From Ilex aquifolium (lineage: Eukaryota; Streptophyta; Magnoliopsida; Aquifoliales; Aquifoliaceae): a stretch of 64,000 bases of DNA. The translations under genes and the position numbers were made by a program. Below the pieces are notes generated by a model. The model was not told the DNA's origin. It saw only the letters and a program-made list of their open reading frames with translations, and made no database searches. Below are positions 24,569 to 36,324 of this stretch, piece after piece; positions within the stretch are counted from its first letter, which is position 1, and each line of letters begins with the position of its first letter. The stretch lies in NCBI GenBank assembly GCA_951799425.1, contig OX637405.1, positions 26,391,635 through 26,455,634 on the forward strand, given 5' to 3'.

Positions 24569-25792
24569 GGAGAGCTGAAGGGAGATAAATTTTTGCTGTC
24601 CTGTAATAGTACTTAATTAACGTAAGAGCCAATATGATGATAGCTGGGAGGTTGCTACTACAGATATGCAGCTTGTCTGCATCAATATTAGAAGCTTTAG
24701 GAAGCAAAAAAAATTGCTTTCTTTAGTTCAGACAACCTGGAATGGAAACTGAGAGCCTGCTCTTGGTAAATGATACATCCGCACAGTTGAATAAGAAAAT
24801 GGTTTTAGTGGGACACTAAGGAAGTTTGGATTGTAGCGTGCTCTTATTGCTTGGGTTTCCTTGGCTGTTGTTGTGGCTCAGGGGAACATACGCGAGTGTT
24901 GCAAGACAACAAACACATAGATGCGTTTCACTTCAGTTTCTGGCAACTAATAACTGGGACCAGTCTTCGCTGCGAAAACACATACGACATGCAGTTGTTT
25001 GAAGATCTCTTAGCAATCTAGCATGTGCCATATGGTGATCTCACATCAAAAGTTGTAAACAACTGAGGAATGGGATACTTAAACAGTTGATATATGGTTA
25101 AAATTTTGGAACACTTTAAGAGCAAATTTGGCAATGCTATTCTTCATGAAAAAAGTCCCTTTCGGAGCCAAGTTTGAAGTGAAACATTACACTTTCTTTT
25201 TTCCCTTCCACCTTCCGATGTCAGGTAACTTGTCTTTTCCTCAGTTTCGTGAGTTATAAAAGGAAATAATGTGTATTGAAATTCACTGGTTTGGTTAGAC
25301 TTTAGATTTTATATTATGACCCAAAAAAAAAGTTAAACTTTACATCAATAAATCCTTTCACAATTTTCCTTATACTGTTTACAGTGAGGCAAAAGGGATT
25401 GGTCCATCGGAGACGTCGAACAAAAGTGGAAAGGAGTTGGCAGGGATATCTACTAGTCAATCACGTCATCAAGATGTCAAACGTGAACTTGTAATGCTTT
25501 CTTTGCCTGCAATTGCTGGACAGGCTGTTGACCCCTTCGCACAACTGATGGAGACAGCATATATTGGTAGATTAGGTGAGGTGCATTGTCTGATGCTTAA
25601 TCCATTTAATTGTTTGTGGTGGACCTGGTGGTTATGGAGATTTTTTTCGAATTTCATTATTCTTCCTGCTACCAGTATCAGTTTCTTTATGTTCTGTTCT
25701 CCAAGTCTCTCTAGTATCATTTTTTTCACACACTCCTGCTTTTTTGTTTGAAGGGCAGTGTACTGTTTTTCTTTTTGCTTTTTTCCTTTCTC

Positions 25793-25795
<3 letters not shown>

Positions 25796-25830
<35 letters not shown>

Positions 25831-25851
25831 GGGGGGGGGGGGGGGGGGGGT
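25796..25851. repeat. (TG)n(G)n microsatellite
   Basis: TG repeated about 14 times, followed by an almost pure run of G. It lies in the intron after exon 2 of the MATE pseudogene. The length may be affected by assembly. Confidence 0.95.
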
Positions 25852-28049
25852 GTTTGCTTGTGCAATTTTACCTATCAAAGAATTTTGATAAAAGGCATGT
25901 GGCCATTATCTATTTTGGAGTATCTGGTCAATTTGGCTCCTTATATTGTGTTTCTTTGCACTTAATCCAAAATAGATGGTCGTACAATGGTAATTAGCTG
26001 CTGGCATAGTGCTTTGTTGCATTGCTGTTCAGGAATTTGATGGTGAAGACGTTGGATGTGTTTGTGTTAAGCTGAGCTCTTATCAACACGGGGGACTGAT
26101 ACATGAACTTGTGATTTCAATCAAGGCCAATTTAGGAGTCACTATTTAGGATTGTAGGTTTTTATTATGGTGAAGTGTACATATTTTGTGGTTTCATACC
26201 AATGTATTGATGGCCTTTCAAGATAGTTTGGAATATATTTTTTTCTTGATAAGACACGTGATTTTATTAATAGATCAAATAAGATCTTGTTATATCGAAT
26301 AATAGTGATTAATATCCAAAACTCGCACTAACAGCCACACGATTTTATCCAGCAGATCTAGTTTGACATATCATTATTGCATACTTTCTGATAGGTAGAA
26401 TTCTTCTCTAATATTACATGTATCGTTCATGAATTTGAGAGCATGTTACTTATCTATAGATTTATTCTGGACAACGTAATGATCATTTGGGTGTAGCATT
26501 AAGTTTTTACGTGCGTGAACTATGTTCCTGTGATAACTAGGTTTTCTTAGATATTGACTGAAGCATTTGAAACTTGATCCTATTGCATCTTCCCACTCTT
26601 CTGACTTCAAAAAATGGGGCCGAACTAGTGGATTATATCTCTGTTATTTTTGTTTCTGGGTTTCCTTTTTCTTTTCCCTCTATAATATATGTGGATTTAT
26701 TAACTTCTATTTGCATCCATAGGCCCTGTGGAGTTGGCTTCAGCTGGTGTTTCCATATCAATATTCAACATTATTTCAAAACTATTTAATATGCCTCTCG
26801 TCAGTGTAGCTACATCTTTTGTGGCTGAAGACCTGTCAAGGAATGCGGTCATTTCTCCCACTGGAGGTCGGGTAATTTGTATTTGAAGCCTTAATTATTT
26901 TCTAAGCCTTTGAATCTGCTTTAAATTCTGGATTGCTCATTCCAAGAAGAAACACGTAGCTCAACGTTTTAGATTTCATTTATAATTTTGTAAAATTTTC
27001 GTACCTTAGAGGTCAGCAAGAAGGAAATACCAATGGTAAACTGCCTGGATTGAACCATATGAAGAACCTCTTTGGATTGCACCATATGAAGCTTAAATAA
27101 CTTCAGCTTCTGAGTTTCTTAAGTTCTTTCTTTTTACTTGTAAATTAGTTTCTCTCTGCTTCAAGCTTAGGAACCTTTGGGAGAAAAGAAAATTATTGTG
27201 CTATGTAGTTAATTGTAAATGTTACTTTAAAGCCGCAACATGTGGGAGTGAGACAATTTGGTATGCCAAGTTACTGGTACTCTTATTTGATATTCATGTG
27301 CTAAGCTGTAGAATTCGACTATTTTGTGTTGTGAAAGTAATAGTAGAACTGAATGACGAGTGTAGGCCATTATTGGTCTCCTATTTAAGCAAACATGTGT
27401 TAAATGTTTTTCTATACTAATTTTGCTTCCCAAAAGCAGGATATTATGTTTAGTTTGTTCCTGATTGACTTGGGTTGCCCCTTTAGAATGATTGCACGCA
27501 CACTTCACATAATTAGAATTTATGCTAAACCTGTTTCTCTCTGCTTCACCATTTTTACTATACTCTCCAGGAAATGTGGGCATATTTTTTAGAGTTGAGT
27601 TAAAAATCTTGTGCTATTTTAGGTGGTTTCCTTCTTGGGAGAACTCTTGCTCTCCTGACAACTACGACACTGGCAACATCAATGGCTGCACGTCAAGGTC
27701 CACTAGCAATGGTTGTTCATCAAATATGCTTACAGATGCACTGGCGGTATCTGCTCAGGTATGATGACCCTCACTTCGTCCAATGTTTGCTTCGTTGTCC
27801 AATTTAATTTCTTTCTGATTTGTATTTTTTGAGATGGTTTGGGCATTTTTTCATAGCAACTCCAATTTTGTAGTGAAAACTATAATGTGAAAGTCTTGTG
27901 TGTAACTTCAAGAGCTGATGTGTAATTAGAAACTTAAAATCATTTCGGATTGCAACCCCCCAAAAAAGAAAAGAAGAAATGGCACTACAGTTTTAAAGTA
28001 TACATACTAAGGTCTGTGGGTTCCCTTAATAAAGATTCCAGGTTATATC

Positions 28050-28598
28050 AGTCTTTGTGCACTCAGATTTTAGTTTATATGGTTCCTATCTGACTCCAGT
28101 CTTTGATGCCTTGGGAAAAATAAGAGGCAAACTTGCCCCAAAAAGACCCAAGGGATGGAGCCTCCAAGATGAAAGAGATCTCTCGAGGGAAGACACTTGG
28201 CAAATTTCCCACAAGAAAGACGAAGCCGAAGAAGGGTAGTACCCCTGAGGAGGAAGGGGGACTTGACCTCGGCCCATGGAGACCCGAGGCAAAAGCCTCT
28301 GAGGTGGGTGTTTTCCCACGAAAGGAAACTAATGCCAAGGGGACATTTCTCCCGAGGAGTAGGAAGGTCCCGGCTACAATCTTATGACCTCGGTCCCGAG
28401 GGATCATACTTGGAAAACAAAAAAAAAATGAAAGAGAAAGAAAGAACAAGGGGCAAGTACTTGGAAAACAAAAGAGACTTGTTCATTAAAGGAAAAGAGG
28501 GCTTTGCGTCCATCAAGCTACAAAAATCACAGCAAAAATTACAAGGAAAGAATAAAAATCTAAACTCTTGAAGGTCCAGTGACCTCGTCGCCGATGCC
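28050..28598. mobile_element. Part of a Tat-type element between pol and aORF (truncated left end)
   Basis: Sequence composition changes sharply near 28050, where the MATE intron ends and GC-richer, purine-rich DNA begins. This stretch corresponds in position to the pol-aORF spacer of a Tat element. No pol coding sequence is present, so the element is truncated. The exact junction is not defined by a duplication. Confidence 0.5.
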
Positions 28599-31140
28599 CT
28601 ATCTAATGTCTCCGAAGAGTTCGTCGATGTTGGCAGAGAAGGAGTCGACATTGCGAGAACCAGATGCTGAGTCGACATTGCGAGAACCAGAAGCATCGGC
28701 CTGAGGGGCAGACACAGAGCCAGAAGTAGCAGAAACAGGAGCAGAGTCAAAGGCTTGAATAGTAGGAACAGGAGCAGGAGTAGTTGGAGTAGGAACAAAA
28801 GCTGGAATTAGGGCAGGAGCCGAGGCCACCGTCTTTACAGCTGATGTCAAGTTCGACACTTGTAGATTTTCAGCATCTTCAGCTGTAACTTTCGTCGAAG
28901 CTTGCACCATTTCCTCAGAAGGAATGTATTCGTGCTCTTGGAAGAGTGGGGACTCGACGAGAACCCCCGTCGTCCGAAGAGCCTCGTCCCAGCCAGCCTT
29001 GAAGTATTTCCTCTTGTTTTCCTTAAGGGCCACCAGGATGTCATCGGCGCAACAGTTGACAATCTCCTGCTCTTTCTTCTTGTTTGCCTTCATCTCGGCC
29101 CTCACCTTGTCCAGCTCTTGGGGAAGAGCAAAACAAGTCTGCTCCGACTTCGTTACCTTGGCCTCAATAGTCGAGAGCTGCTTGGTTGCCTTTGTGATCC
29201 TCTTCTCGGCATCGGCAAGTGAGGCCTTCACCGTATTAGCATCAACCTCAACAACCTGACTCTCCTTGAAGAGCTCGGCAATTTAGGCCTCATGGGAAGG
29301 CAAAGTCTTGTCATGAGCAGCCACATCCTCCTTCGCCGAGGCTACAGCTCCTCGGGTCGTTTCTAGCTGAGTCAGGAGCCTCTCGCATTCCTGGATCCTC
29401 TCCTGGTTAGCATGGAGGCATTCGGCAATGACCAAGATTTACTGGGCAGTTTGTTAAGAGGAAGGAAAAGGGTTACACCGACGAAAGGCTACAACTAAAA
29501 AGAAGGAAAAAATTACAAGTGGAAAAACTTACCACCAAAGAGCTCTGGATAATAAAGCGGAAGAGTTGGTTGCTCGCATGCCCCCGATGCGTAGCCATGT
29601 CAGCATCGAAAAGAATTGCCTCACTCACGGCGTATGCAATATGGGGGGGAGGCGACGAGGGAGTCAGTTACTTGGACCAGTCTGTTGTCTCGATCTCGGG
29701 CCCTCCATGCCATTCTGGGGGAGTCGGCACTGGAGGAGGCGTCGACGTTGAGGTTGAAGTTGGTGTCGTTGTGGTCGGAGTTGGCACCGATGTTGGAGGC
29801 GGAATGGGGGTGCCCCTGGCCCGACCAACGCTGTCGTGTTTTTGATTGACTCTCCTCTCCTCTTGTTGAGGATCTCTGGCGTGCCCTCGGCAGCGCCTCG
29901 TGGGTGTCGGCAAGACTGGGGCATCCGAAGGAGAAGGAGGAGGAGGAAGAGTACACCCTTGTTTGGGAGCAATGTTGAAGCCCGTTCCTCGGCCCCGACT
30001 TGCGGCAAGAGTTTGCCTTTCCCTGAGCATTCTAAGGGAAATACGATGTGACATGGCTACTTCTAAGGCGCCTTCTTTGTCTAAGTTTTGCAAAACGTTG
30101 AAGTCTGACCAAATTTCCTTGCCTGAAGTGCTAGTTGCGGCGTGGATGGTGGTGGAGGGATCCCTGATCTCTACAACCTCGTCGGCTATGTCTTCAGCAA
30201 CCTCTACCTCAGCAGCTGTGTCCTTGACAGCCTCTACCTCGGCTTCTGTGGCTCTGTCGGGGTCCTCCTCCAAGTTCTCGCCAGTCAATGCTGCCCACCA
30301 AGTAGGATCAAATGGCTAAGGAATCTGGGAGAGCTTCTTGTATCTTGGAGTATAGTCTAGCAAAATGTGGGCGGCTCGGGCAAGTCCGTTGCCTAAGTAC
30401 CCCCAGACGGTGATGATGTCGGCGAGGTTGACGAGATGCCAAGGAGGGGGAGCAGACTTGGCGTTAGAAACTCCTGTAAAAAAAACGACAAGTTATAATT
30501 AGAACAAAGACAAAGGCAGACCGAAATGATGAAAGCCGAGCAAAGAGAGAGAAACCGACGTACTTGTTGTTCGCCACTGCTTGGGGCACCACAAACCATC
30601 GTACTCAGGGCCAACTCCTCTCTCCCATCCACCACTGAAGACCAGTAGGTCATCCTTGTACCTCTTGTCCGAGTCAGGGAGATGTGTCACGAGGTACATG
30701 GAGCTGTCTCGGGCCTTGAGGTAGAATTTTTGCTGGGGCATCACCCTCACCTGGGAATAATAGAAAAGGATATCTTCCAAGCCGAGGTTGACTTGAAGGC
30801 GTTTGTTCAGGGCCACCACTCCCATGATGATCCTAAAGGTATTGAGGCAACACTGCCCTGGGAAAAGACAAAATCGGGACAAAAAACGAAGGAGTGGATG
30901 AAGGGGGAACCTAATGCCACCTTCAATGATGACTTTAGTATAGAAGGGCATTGCTTCTTCGGTGCTGGCATTGGGACTATGGAGTCCAGGAATGAACTCA
31001 TTCACAGCAACTCCAAGGGGGATGGAATAGTGGGCTTTAAAGTTTGTGATTTGCTGGCGACCGTTGACTGTGTACTTCCTTGGCCTGGAGGTCTCAGCCT
31101 CGTCGGCCCTGACATCCTCACTCCTACGACGTCTCGGCAT
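28599..31140 (-). pseudogene. aORF of a second Tat-type Ty3 element, nearly complete but with two stops
   Basis: Read from 31140: a basic start MPRRRRSEDVRADEAETSRPR; the conserved domain YSIPLGVAVNEFIPGL, EGGIRFPLHPLLRFL, FRIIMGVVALNKRLQVNLGL, YLVTHLPDSDKRYKDDLLVF. An intron runs to about 30474, with acceptor TTTTTTACAG. The second part reads PPPWHLVNLADIITVWGYLG, then an acidic region and a Pro/Thr-rich low-complexity region. A further intron (near 29530-29450) is followed by a coiled coil (LADAEKRITKATKQL), KYFKAGWDEALRTTGVLV, and a Ser/Ala/Pro-rich tail ending ELFGDIR. Two stops break it (IP*PF near 30317 and HEA*IAEL near 29285). It matches the aORF at 265-2150 segment by segment. Its role is unknown. 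Confidence 0.78.
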
Positions 31141-31744
31141 TTCTTAAGGAGAAAGAAGGAGACCCAAATGACCTTATTGAAGACCCAAAGGACCTTATTG
31201 AGGACCCAAAAGACCTTATTGAAGACACAAAAAAGAAAACCGAAGGCAGGAGGTTGGAGTGGCGTTACCAGAACAGAAATGGGAGAGAGTAGAAAGACAC
31301 TGGTCACCAAAAAAAGAAAGAAGACAAGGCGGAGAAGTAGCCACTCACCAAATTAGAACAGTCCCTGCACAGAGGAAAGGCTGGTGACTTTCTTGGCCGG
31401 TGATTTCTGAGAGGCTGGCAGTAGATTCAGGCGAAAACAATGGCTTCTCCGATGGGAACTCCGGTGGAAAGCTCTGAACTTTTGAAGATTTCGAAGATTA
31501 CAGAAAATAGTAGAAAGGGGCATGGGCCTTGTTTAAATAGGGGAGTTGACCCCATCATTGCGCACAAGGCACGAAAGAGGCGCATTGAATGGGGGCACGA
31601 TCTCCAAGGAAGGGAATGCGGCTGAAGGTAAGGGTAGGAGTCAAGTCCTTTCATCTTCTCACGCCATGTCACCCACTTCGTACGAAGATCAAGGGCTAGG
31701 AGTAGTTGAAGGGACGCTTCTCAGAATCAACATGAGGATGGCAC

Positions 31745-31920
31745 ATGTCCTCGACACCGAGGTAACTAGATAGGATCAAATGGTGACACGTGTCCTCGGC
31801 ACCGAGGTCACTTGAAATGATCAGATAGCGACGTGTGCCCTCGGCACCGAGGTCACTTGGAAGGATTAGATGATGACGTGTCCCAGACATCGATGTTCCT
31901 CGGAGTGTTCAGGTGGCGAC
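31745..31920. repeat. Tandem repeat, about 52-bp unit, with CCTCGGCACCGAGG palindromes
   Basis: Three to four units contain GACACGTGTCCTCGGCACCGAGG or close variants, followed by ACTTG-A-GATCAGAT. Each unit has a self-complementary core. It sits upstream of the aORF start and in the likely LTR/U3 zone of the element. Confidence 0.8.
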
Positions 31921-31929
31921 ACATGTCCT

Positions 31930-32640
31930 TAGCGTGATTAGCCACCTCGAGGCCCATATTCGGACACGTCATCTCAGCTCCAAGATCCCAAGGCATGGGT
32001 GACTAACTGACAACTATTGTCATTTGAAGTCAGAATTGGTCAATAATCATTGACTTCTCTTTCCAAAGTTGTCAGAATGGTAGAGGGGACAGACCCACAC
32101 CCAATGACTATGTTACACGTGGCAAAGAGCACAGAATCAGGGGCCAAAAGACAAAGATGTCCCTACTCGTACACAACCATCACAGGAAAACATTTAATGC
32201 TCCCTTAGAAGGATGGGACGTAGTTAATACTCGGAAAGCCCAGAAGGAAGGGCATTAAGTGCTCGGGAGCCCGAGAATTTAATGCCTGAGCCTCTTCCAC
32301 GCAAAATGGAATGTGCTCTGTTCAAGGACTGAGCACTGCCCACTGCCTTCCAAATGGACCAATTGGGTGGGTGGGGGGGGGGGTTTCTCTTCTTCAAGGA
32401 GCTCACTTGCCAGTAATGATCACTTCCCTGGAAGGTATAAATAACCCTCACAAATACAAATCAAAAGTATACAAATCATAATCAAGCCATAGAACAGTGT
32501 TTTTTTTTCCCCTTTCTCACATACTGACTTGATCATCGGAAGGGTCATGCCGGAAAACACTCTAGCGCCTTTCTAACCTTTCTTTTGAGTGGCAGAATCC
32601 ATTTCGACACGCCGGAATCGCGCGGACCACAGGAAAAGTA
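31930..32640 (+). mobile_element. Probable LTR region of the second Tat-type element
   Basis: The position fits the 3' LTR of an element whose sense strand is plus. A TATA box (GGTATAAATAACC) lies at about 32434-32446 and is followed by a leader with CATCGGAAGGGTCATGCCGG. The LTR boundaries are not defined because no second LTR and no flanking duplication are visible. Confidence 0.45.
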
Positions 32641-32641
32641 A

Positions 32642-32929
32642 TTCATCACCATTCTTTACGATCTTTCTCACTTCCTGTTTTCTCGAGATCCTCGACTTTC
32701 CGGTAATACTCGTGTTCACCAAAGGAGAAATCTATATATTTCTTTTACTGTGCGAAAATCATCGCGCACACTTTGGATATTGTTGGGTGTATGTGCCTTG
32801 TTGGCATTATGCATCCTAGTATATTGTATCTATTTGCAACGTGACCAGGGTGAGGAGAGTGTCATAGATGCACAGCATCACAGGTTTCATGACACACCTC
32901 AGCCTACTGCACCCCCCATGCCAGAGTAA
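32642..32929 (+). other. Open frame of 95 codons with one membrane helix, no start codon
   Basis: From 32642 to the stop at 32927-32929 the frame is open for 95 codons but has no Met before residue 93. Residues 44-65 (LWILLGVCALLALCILVYCI) form a strong transmembrane helix with basic residues before it (RKSSR) and an acidic/polar tail after it, ending TPQPTAPPMPE. It could be the last exon of an unknown membrane protein, part of a retroelement, or chance. The stop codon abuts the inverted pararetroviral fragment. I do not recognise it. Confidence 0.3.
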
Positions 32930-33278
32930 ATTCAGAATTTATTACTAATATAATTTTAGCATACCATTTCTAATAGGTTATCTTTTCTAATACATTTAAA
33001 TATTCAGTATCAGAAGAGTTGGATGTCTTTCTATCATTTTCCTTGATTGGCATTTTTTATAAAGCCAATAAGTCTTTGCTTTATGACTTTTATGTCATCT
33101 TTTATATAATGAATATCTTTTTAAATCTTGTATCGTAGTGGGAGAAATTTTTTTTATGTGGGAATTAGCAACCATACTTTTTGTCCTATTAAGAACTTCT
33201 TTTAGTGAATAAGGTTGAGACATTGATGGTCTCTTTTCTTCTGGATTTATCTGCAAATATTGTTCAATAGCTTTTCTT
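32930..33278 (-). mobile_element. Inverted fragment of the endogenous pararetrovirus
   Basis: The reverse complement of this stretch matches 34124-34485 almost base for base, including the run through AAGAAGTCCTTAATAGGAC and ACTACGATACAAGATTTAAA. It covers the coiled-coil region just upstream of the protease. At two positions where the main copy has stop codons (near 34148 and 34220), this copy has sense codons. Confidence 0.9.
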
Positions 33279-34012
33279 TTTGTAAGTTACCCCTTAAAGT
33301 TGATATTAATCAAAAAAATATATCACATAAAGGTGATGCCGACTCTTCACATCAAAATAGTAACAAATTTCGTGAAGAATACTCGTCACATAAAAGTGAC
33401 AATAATGAGCCATTATTTTATACGTATGGCTTCAGAGATAAAGCTCTTGTAATTATTCCCCGCAATTTAATATTATCTCCATATAAGGAGAATAGTTTTA
33501 TTGTCTGGATAAATGCCTTTTTAAATTATTACCGGATAAATCCTGAAGAAATGATAAAATTATTTCATTACAGGAATAATTATCCAACTGACTCTAAATA
33601 TCAGATTATTGAAGAATGTCTTAAAGATATGGGAAAGGAGGGAGAGGAACCTTCCACCCTAAACTCTATTGTTCCCACTATCAGTATAAATACTGGATTT
33701 AATCCTGTTGAAGTTCTTAAAGAACAAATTAAAAAAGAAAAACATCATTTAAATACTGAGCAGCTTAAAGCAGCAGTTTGGAGGAATGGCGTCTTCAAGT
33801 TATGTCTACCTTTGGAATGGGCAAAACCGAGAAGATGGATGTTGCTAATACTCCAACAGTTGTCATAAAAAGTAAAGGGAAAGATAAAGTTGAGGAGGAA
33901 GATAGAAAAACCCCTACTCCTATTGACTCTGATGACGACTTTATGGATTTCAGCGATATACTCCTCTTAAAGGTGACATCTCTATTAATAAAAATTTGTT
34001 GACTCCACATGT
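33279..34012 (+). pseudogene. Endogenous pararetrovirus: capsid-side polyprotein segment, duplicated block copy 1
   Basis: The frame includes PLFYTYGFRDKALVIIPRNL and VWINAFLNYYRINPEEMI. It then enters a block (33572-34000) that recurs at 37242-37673: NNYPTDSKYQIIEECLKDMG, a Lys-rich stretch, MSTFGMGKTEKMD and an acidic patch PIDSDDDFMD. A frameshift near 33776 separates the two halves. No viral zinc knuckle (CX2CX4HX4C) was seen. Identity as capsid or accessory region is inferred from order and composition. Confidence 0.6.
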
Positions 34013-36317
34013 TATTACTATAAAACTATTTTAGCTATGAATAGATTAAGTATAAATACTTTGACTAAGTCACAAACATTAATTCTTGATCTTATTGATA
34101 AAATTCAAGATTCAGATTCTAAAAGAAAAGCTATTGAACAATATTTGTAGATAAATTCAGAAGAAAATAGATCATCAATGTCTCAGTCTTATTCACTAAA
34201 AGAAGTCCTTAATAGGACATAAAGTATAGTTGATAATTCCCACATAAAAGAAATTTCTCCCACTACGATACAAGATTTAAAAGGAGAAATCAATTATATA
34301 AAAGATGACATAAAAGTCATAAAGCAAATACTATTGGCTTTAGAAAAAATGTCAATCAAGGAAAATGACATAAAGACATTCAACTCTTCTGATACTGAAT
34401 ATTTAAATGTATTAGAAAAGATAACCTATTAGAAATGGTATGTTAAAATTATATTAGTAATAAATTCTGAATTTACTGTTGAAACTATTGCTTTAATTGA
34501 TAGCGGAGCAGATATGAATTGCATAAAAGTAAGATTAATTCCTACTAAATATTTTGAAAAAACTACTCAGTCAGTAAGTACTGCTGGTGGTTCAAAATTA
34601 AATATAAACTTTAAACTTTCTAATATTTATATATGTAATGAAGGAATTTGTATTCCTACTACTTTTATGCTTATTGATAATTTAAATCAATTAGTAATTT
34701 TGGGAACACTATTCTTATCTATGATTGAACCCATAGAAAGAATAGATTCTAATGGACTTTTGACTACTATAAATGGTCAACAAATATTATTTGAGTTTAT
34801 AACTCCACCACCAATAAAGTTGATAAATCAAATAAAAGAAAATTTGATTTATAAAGAAACTCAATTAAATTTCTTAAAAGACGATATAAAAATCTTAAGT
34901 TTATCCAATAAACTTAATTCTCCTGAATATAAACACAGAATAAAAGAAATTGAAAATAAAATAACTATAGAGATATGTGATACTATTCCTACTGCATTTT
35001 GGAATAGGAAAAAACATATTGTAACTCTTCCTTATATTAAAGAATTTAAGGAAAAGGATATCCCCACTAAGGCTAGACCAACTCAAATGAATAAAGAATA
35101 CTTAGAATTGTGTAAAAAAGAAATTGATTCTATAATGGAAAAATCATTAATTCGGAAAAGTTATTCACCATGGAGTTGTGCAGCTTTTTACGTAAATAAT
35201 GATGCAAAAAAAGAACGAGGAGTTCCTAGATTAGTAATAAATTATAAACTTTTAAATAAGGTGTTGCAATGGATTCGATATCCCATTTCCAATAAAAAAG
35301 ATTTACTATCTCGAGTATATAATGCTAAGATCTTTTTTAAGTTTGAATTAAAGTCAGGTTATTGGCAGATCCAAATTGCTGAGGAAGACAGGTATACAGT
35401 ACCTTTTGGACATTATGAATGGAATGTTATGCCTTTTGGTCTTAAAAATGTTCCATCTAAATTTCAGAATGTTATGAATGATATATTTAATCCTTATTAT
35501 GCATTTTGCATAGTTTATATTGATGATATACTTATCTTTTCTGATTCTATTGATCAGCATTTTAAACATTTGAATGCTGCAAAATGAATTAGTTCTTTCT
35601 GCTATAAAAATGAAACTATTTCGATTGAAAGTTAGATTTTTAAGACATTATATTGAACAGGGGAATATAGTCCCAATTGAAAGAAGTATAGAATTTATAT
35701 CCAAATTTTCGGATGAAATTAAAGATAAAAGACAATTACAAAGATTTTTGGGTAGTTTAAATTATTTAACAGATTTTTATCAAAATCTTGCACAAGATAC
35801 TACTATTTTATATTCTAGACTTAAGAAAAATTCTCCTTCTTGGACAGATCTTCATACTGAAGCAATAAGAAAAATTAAGCTTAAAGCTAAGCATTTACCA
35901 TGTCTATCACTAGTAAAACTAGAATGGTATAAAATTATTGAAACTGATGTCTCAGATATAGGATATGGAGACATTCTTAAGCAAAGAGATCACACTATTA
36001 ATAAGGAATTACTTATCAGATTTACCACTGGTAAATAGGGATTTACTCAATTAAATTATTCTACTATTAAAAAGGAAATTTTATCCATTGTAAAATGTAT
36101 AAGTAAATTCCAAGATGATTTATTAAATCAAGAATTTTTATTAAGAATTGATTGTACTTCTGCCAAAAATATTCTTGAACAAGATGTAAAGAATATTGCA
36201 TCTAAACAGATTTTTCCAAGATAGCAGGCTATTTTATCAGTCTTTGATTTTAAAATAGAATATGTTAAAGGAGAATTAAATTCTCTTCCCGACTTTATAA
36301 CTAGGGAATTTTTGTAG
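34013..36317 (+). pseudogene. Endogenous pararetrovirus: protease, reverse transcriptase and RNase H
   Basis: Domains in order: a coiled-coil region with three stops (near 34148, 34220 and 34431); an aspartic protease with ALIDSGADMN at about 34495; reverse transcriptase from about 35010, with KARPTQMNKEY, SPWSCAAFYV, RLVINYKLLN, FFKFELKSGYWQIQI, GHYEWNVMPFGLKN and the catalytic YIDDILIFS near 35520. A frameshift near 35580 follows. The connection (FLRHYIEQGNIVP, RQLQRFLGSLNYL) and RNase H (KIIETDVSDIGYG to SLPDFITREFL) carry stops near 36037 and 36223. The order protease-RT-RNase H without integrase or LTRs, and the GHYEWNV-type RT motif, indicate a Caulimoviridae-like virus. Integration is a relic and the frames are broken. 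Confidence 0.85.
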
Positions 36318-36324
36318 TGTTCTC

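Larger units (their letters stand above)
23004..27758 (+). pseudogene. MATE efflux transporter, plastid DTX45-like; truncated pseudogene
   Basis: Four exon remnants are visible. Exon 1 is about 23004-23155 (MLTSPVIHRRKHIFKVSNYQ), Ser-rich and transit-like. Exon 2 is 25385-25575, ending KRELVMLSLPAIAGQAVDPF and METAYIGRLG. Exon 3 is 26723 to about 26871 (GPVELASAGVSISIFNIISK then SVATSFVAEDLSRNA). A later exon is 27623-27758 (GGFLLGRTLALLTTTTLATS then MAARQGPLAMVVHQICLQ). Splice phases of exons 1-3 agree with each other. MATE proteins export small molecules or citrate by cation antiport across a membrane, and this subgroup is predicted to be chloroplastic. The exons normally encoding the central helices are missing between 26871 and 27623. 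The last exon loses frame after HQICLQ and resumes as TDALAVSAQ. The rest of the gene is cut off near 28050. It cannot make a functional transporter. Confidence 0.85.

Noticed and set aside
30682..31356. 224-residue plus-strand ORF
   Set aside because: It is the shadow of the aORF on the minus strand, which has the conserved domain.
31746..31920. CRISPR-like array
   Set aside because: The repeats are contiguous and diverged, with no unique spacers, in a plant retroelement.
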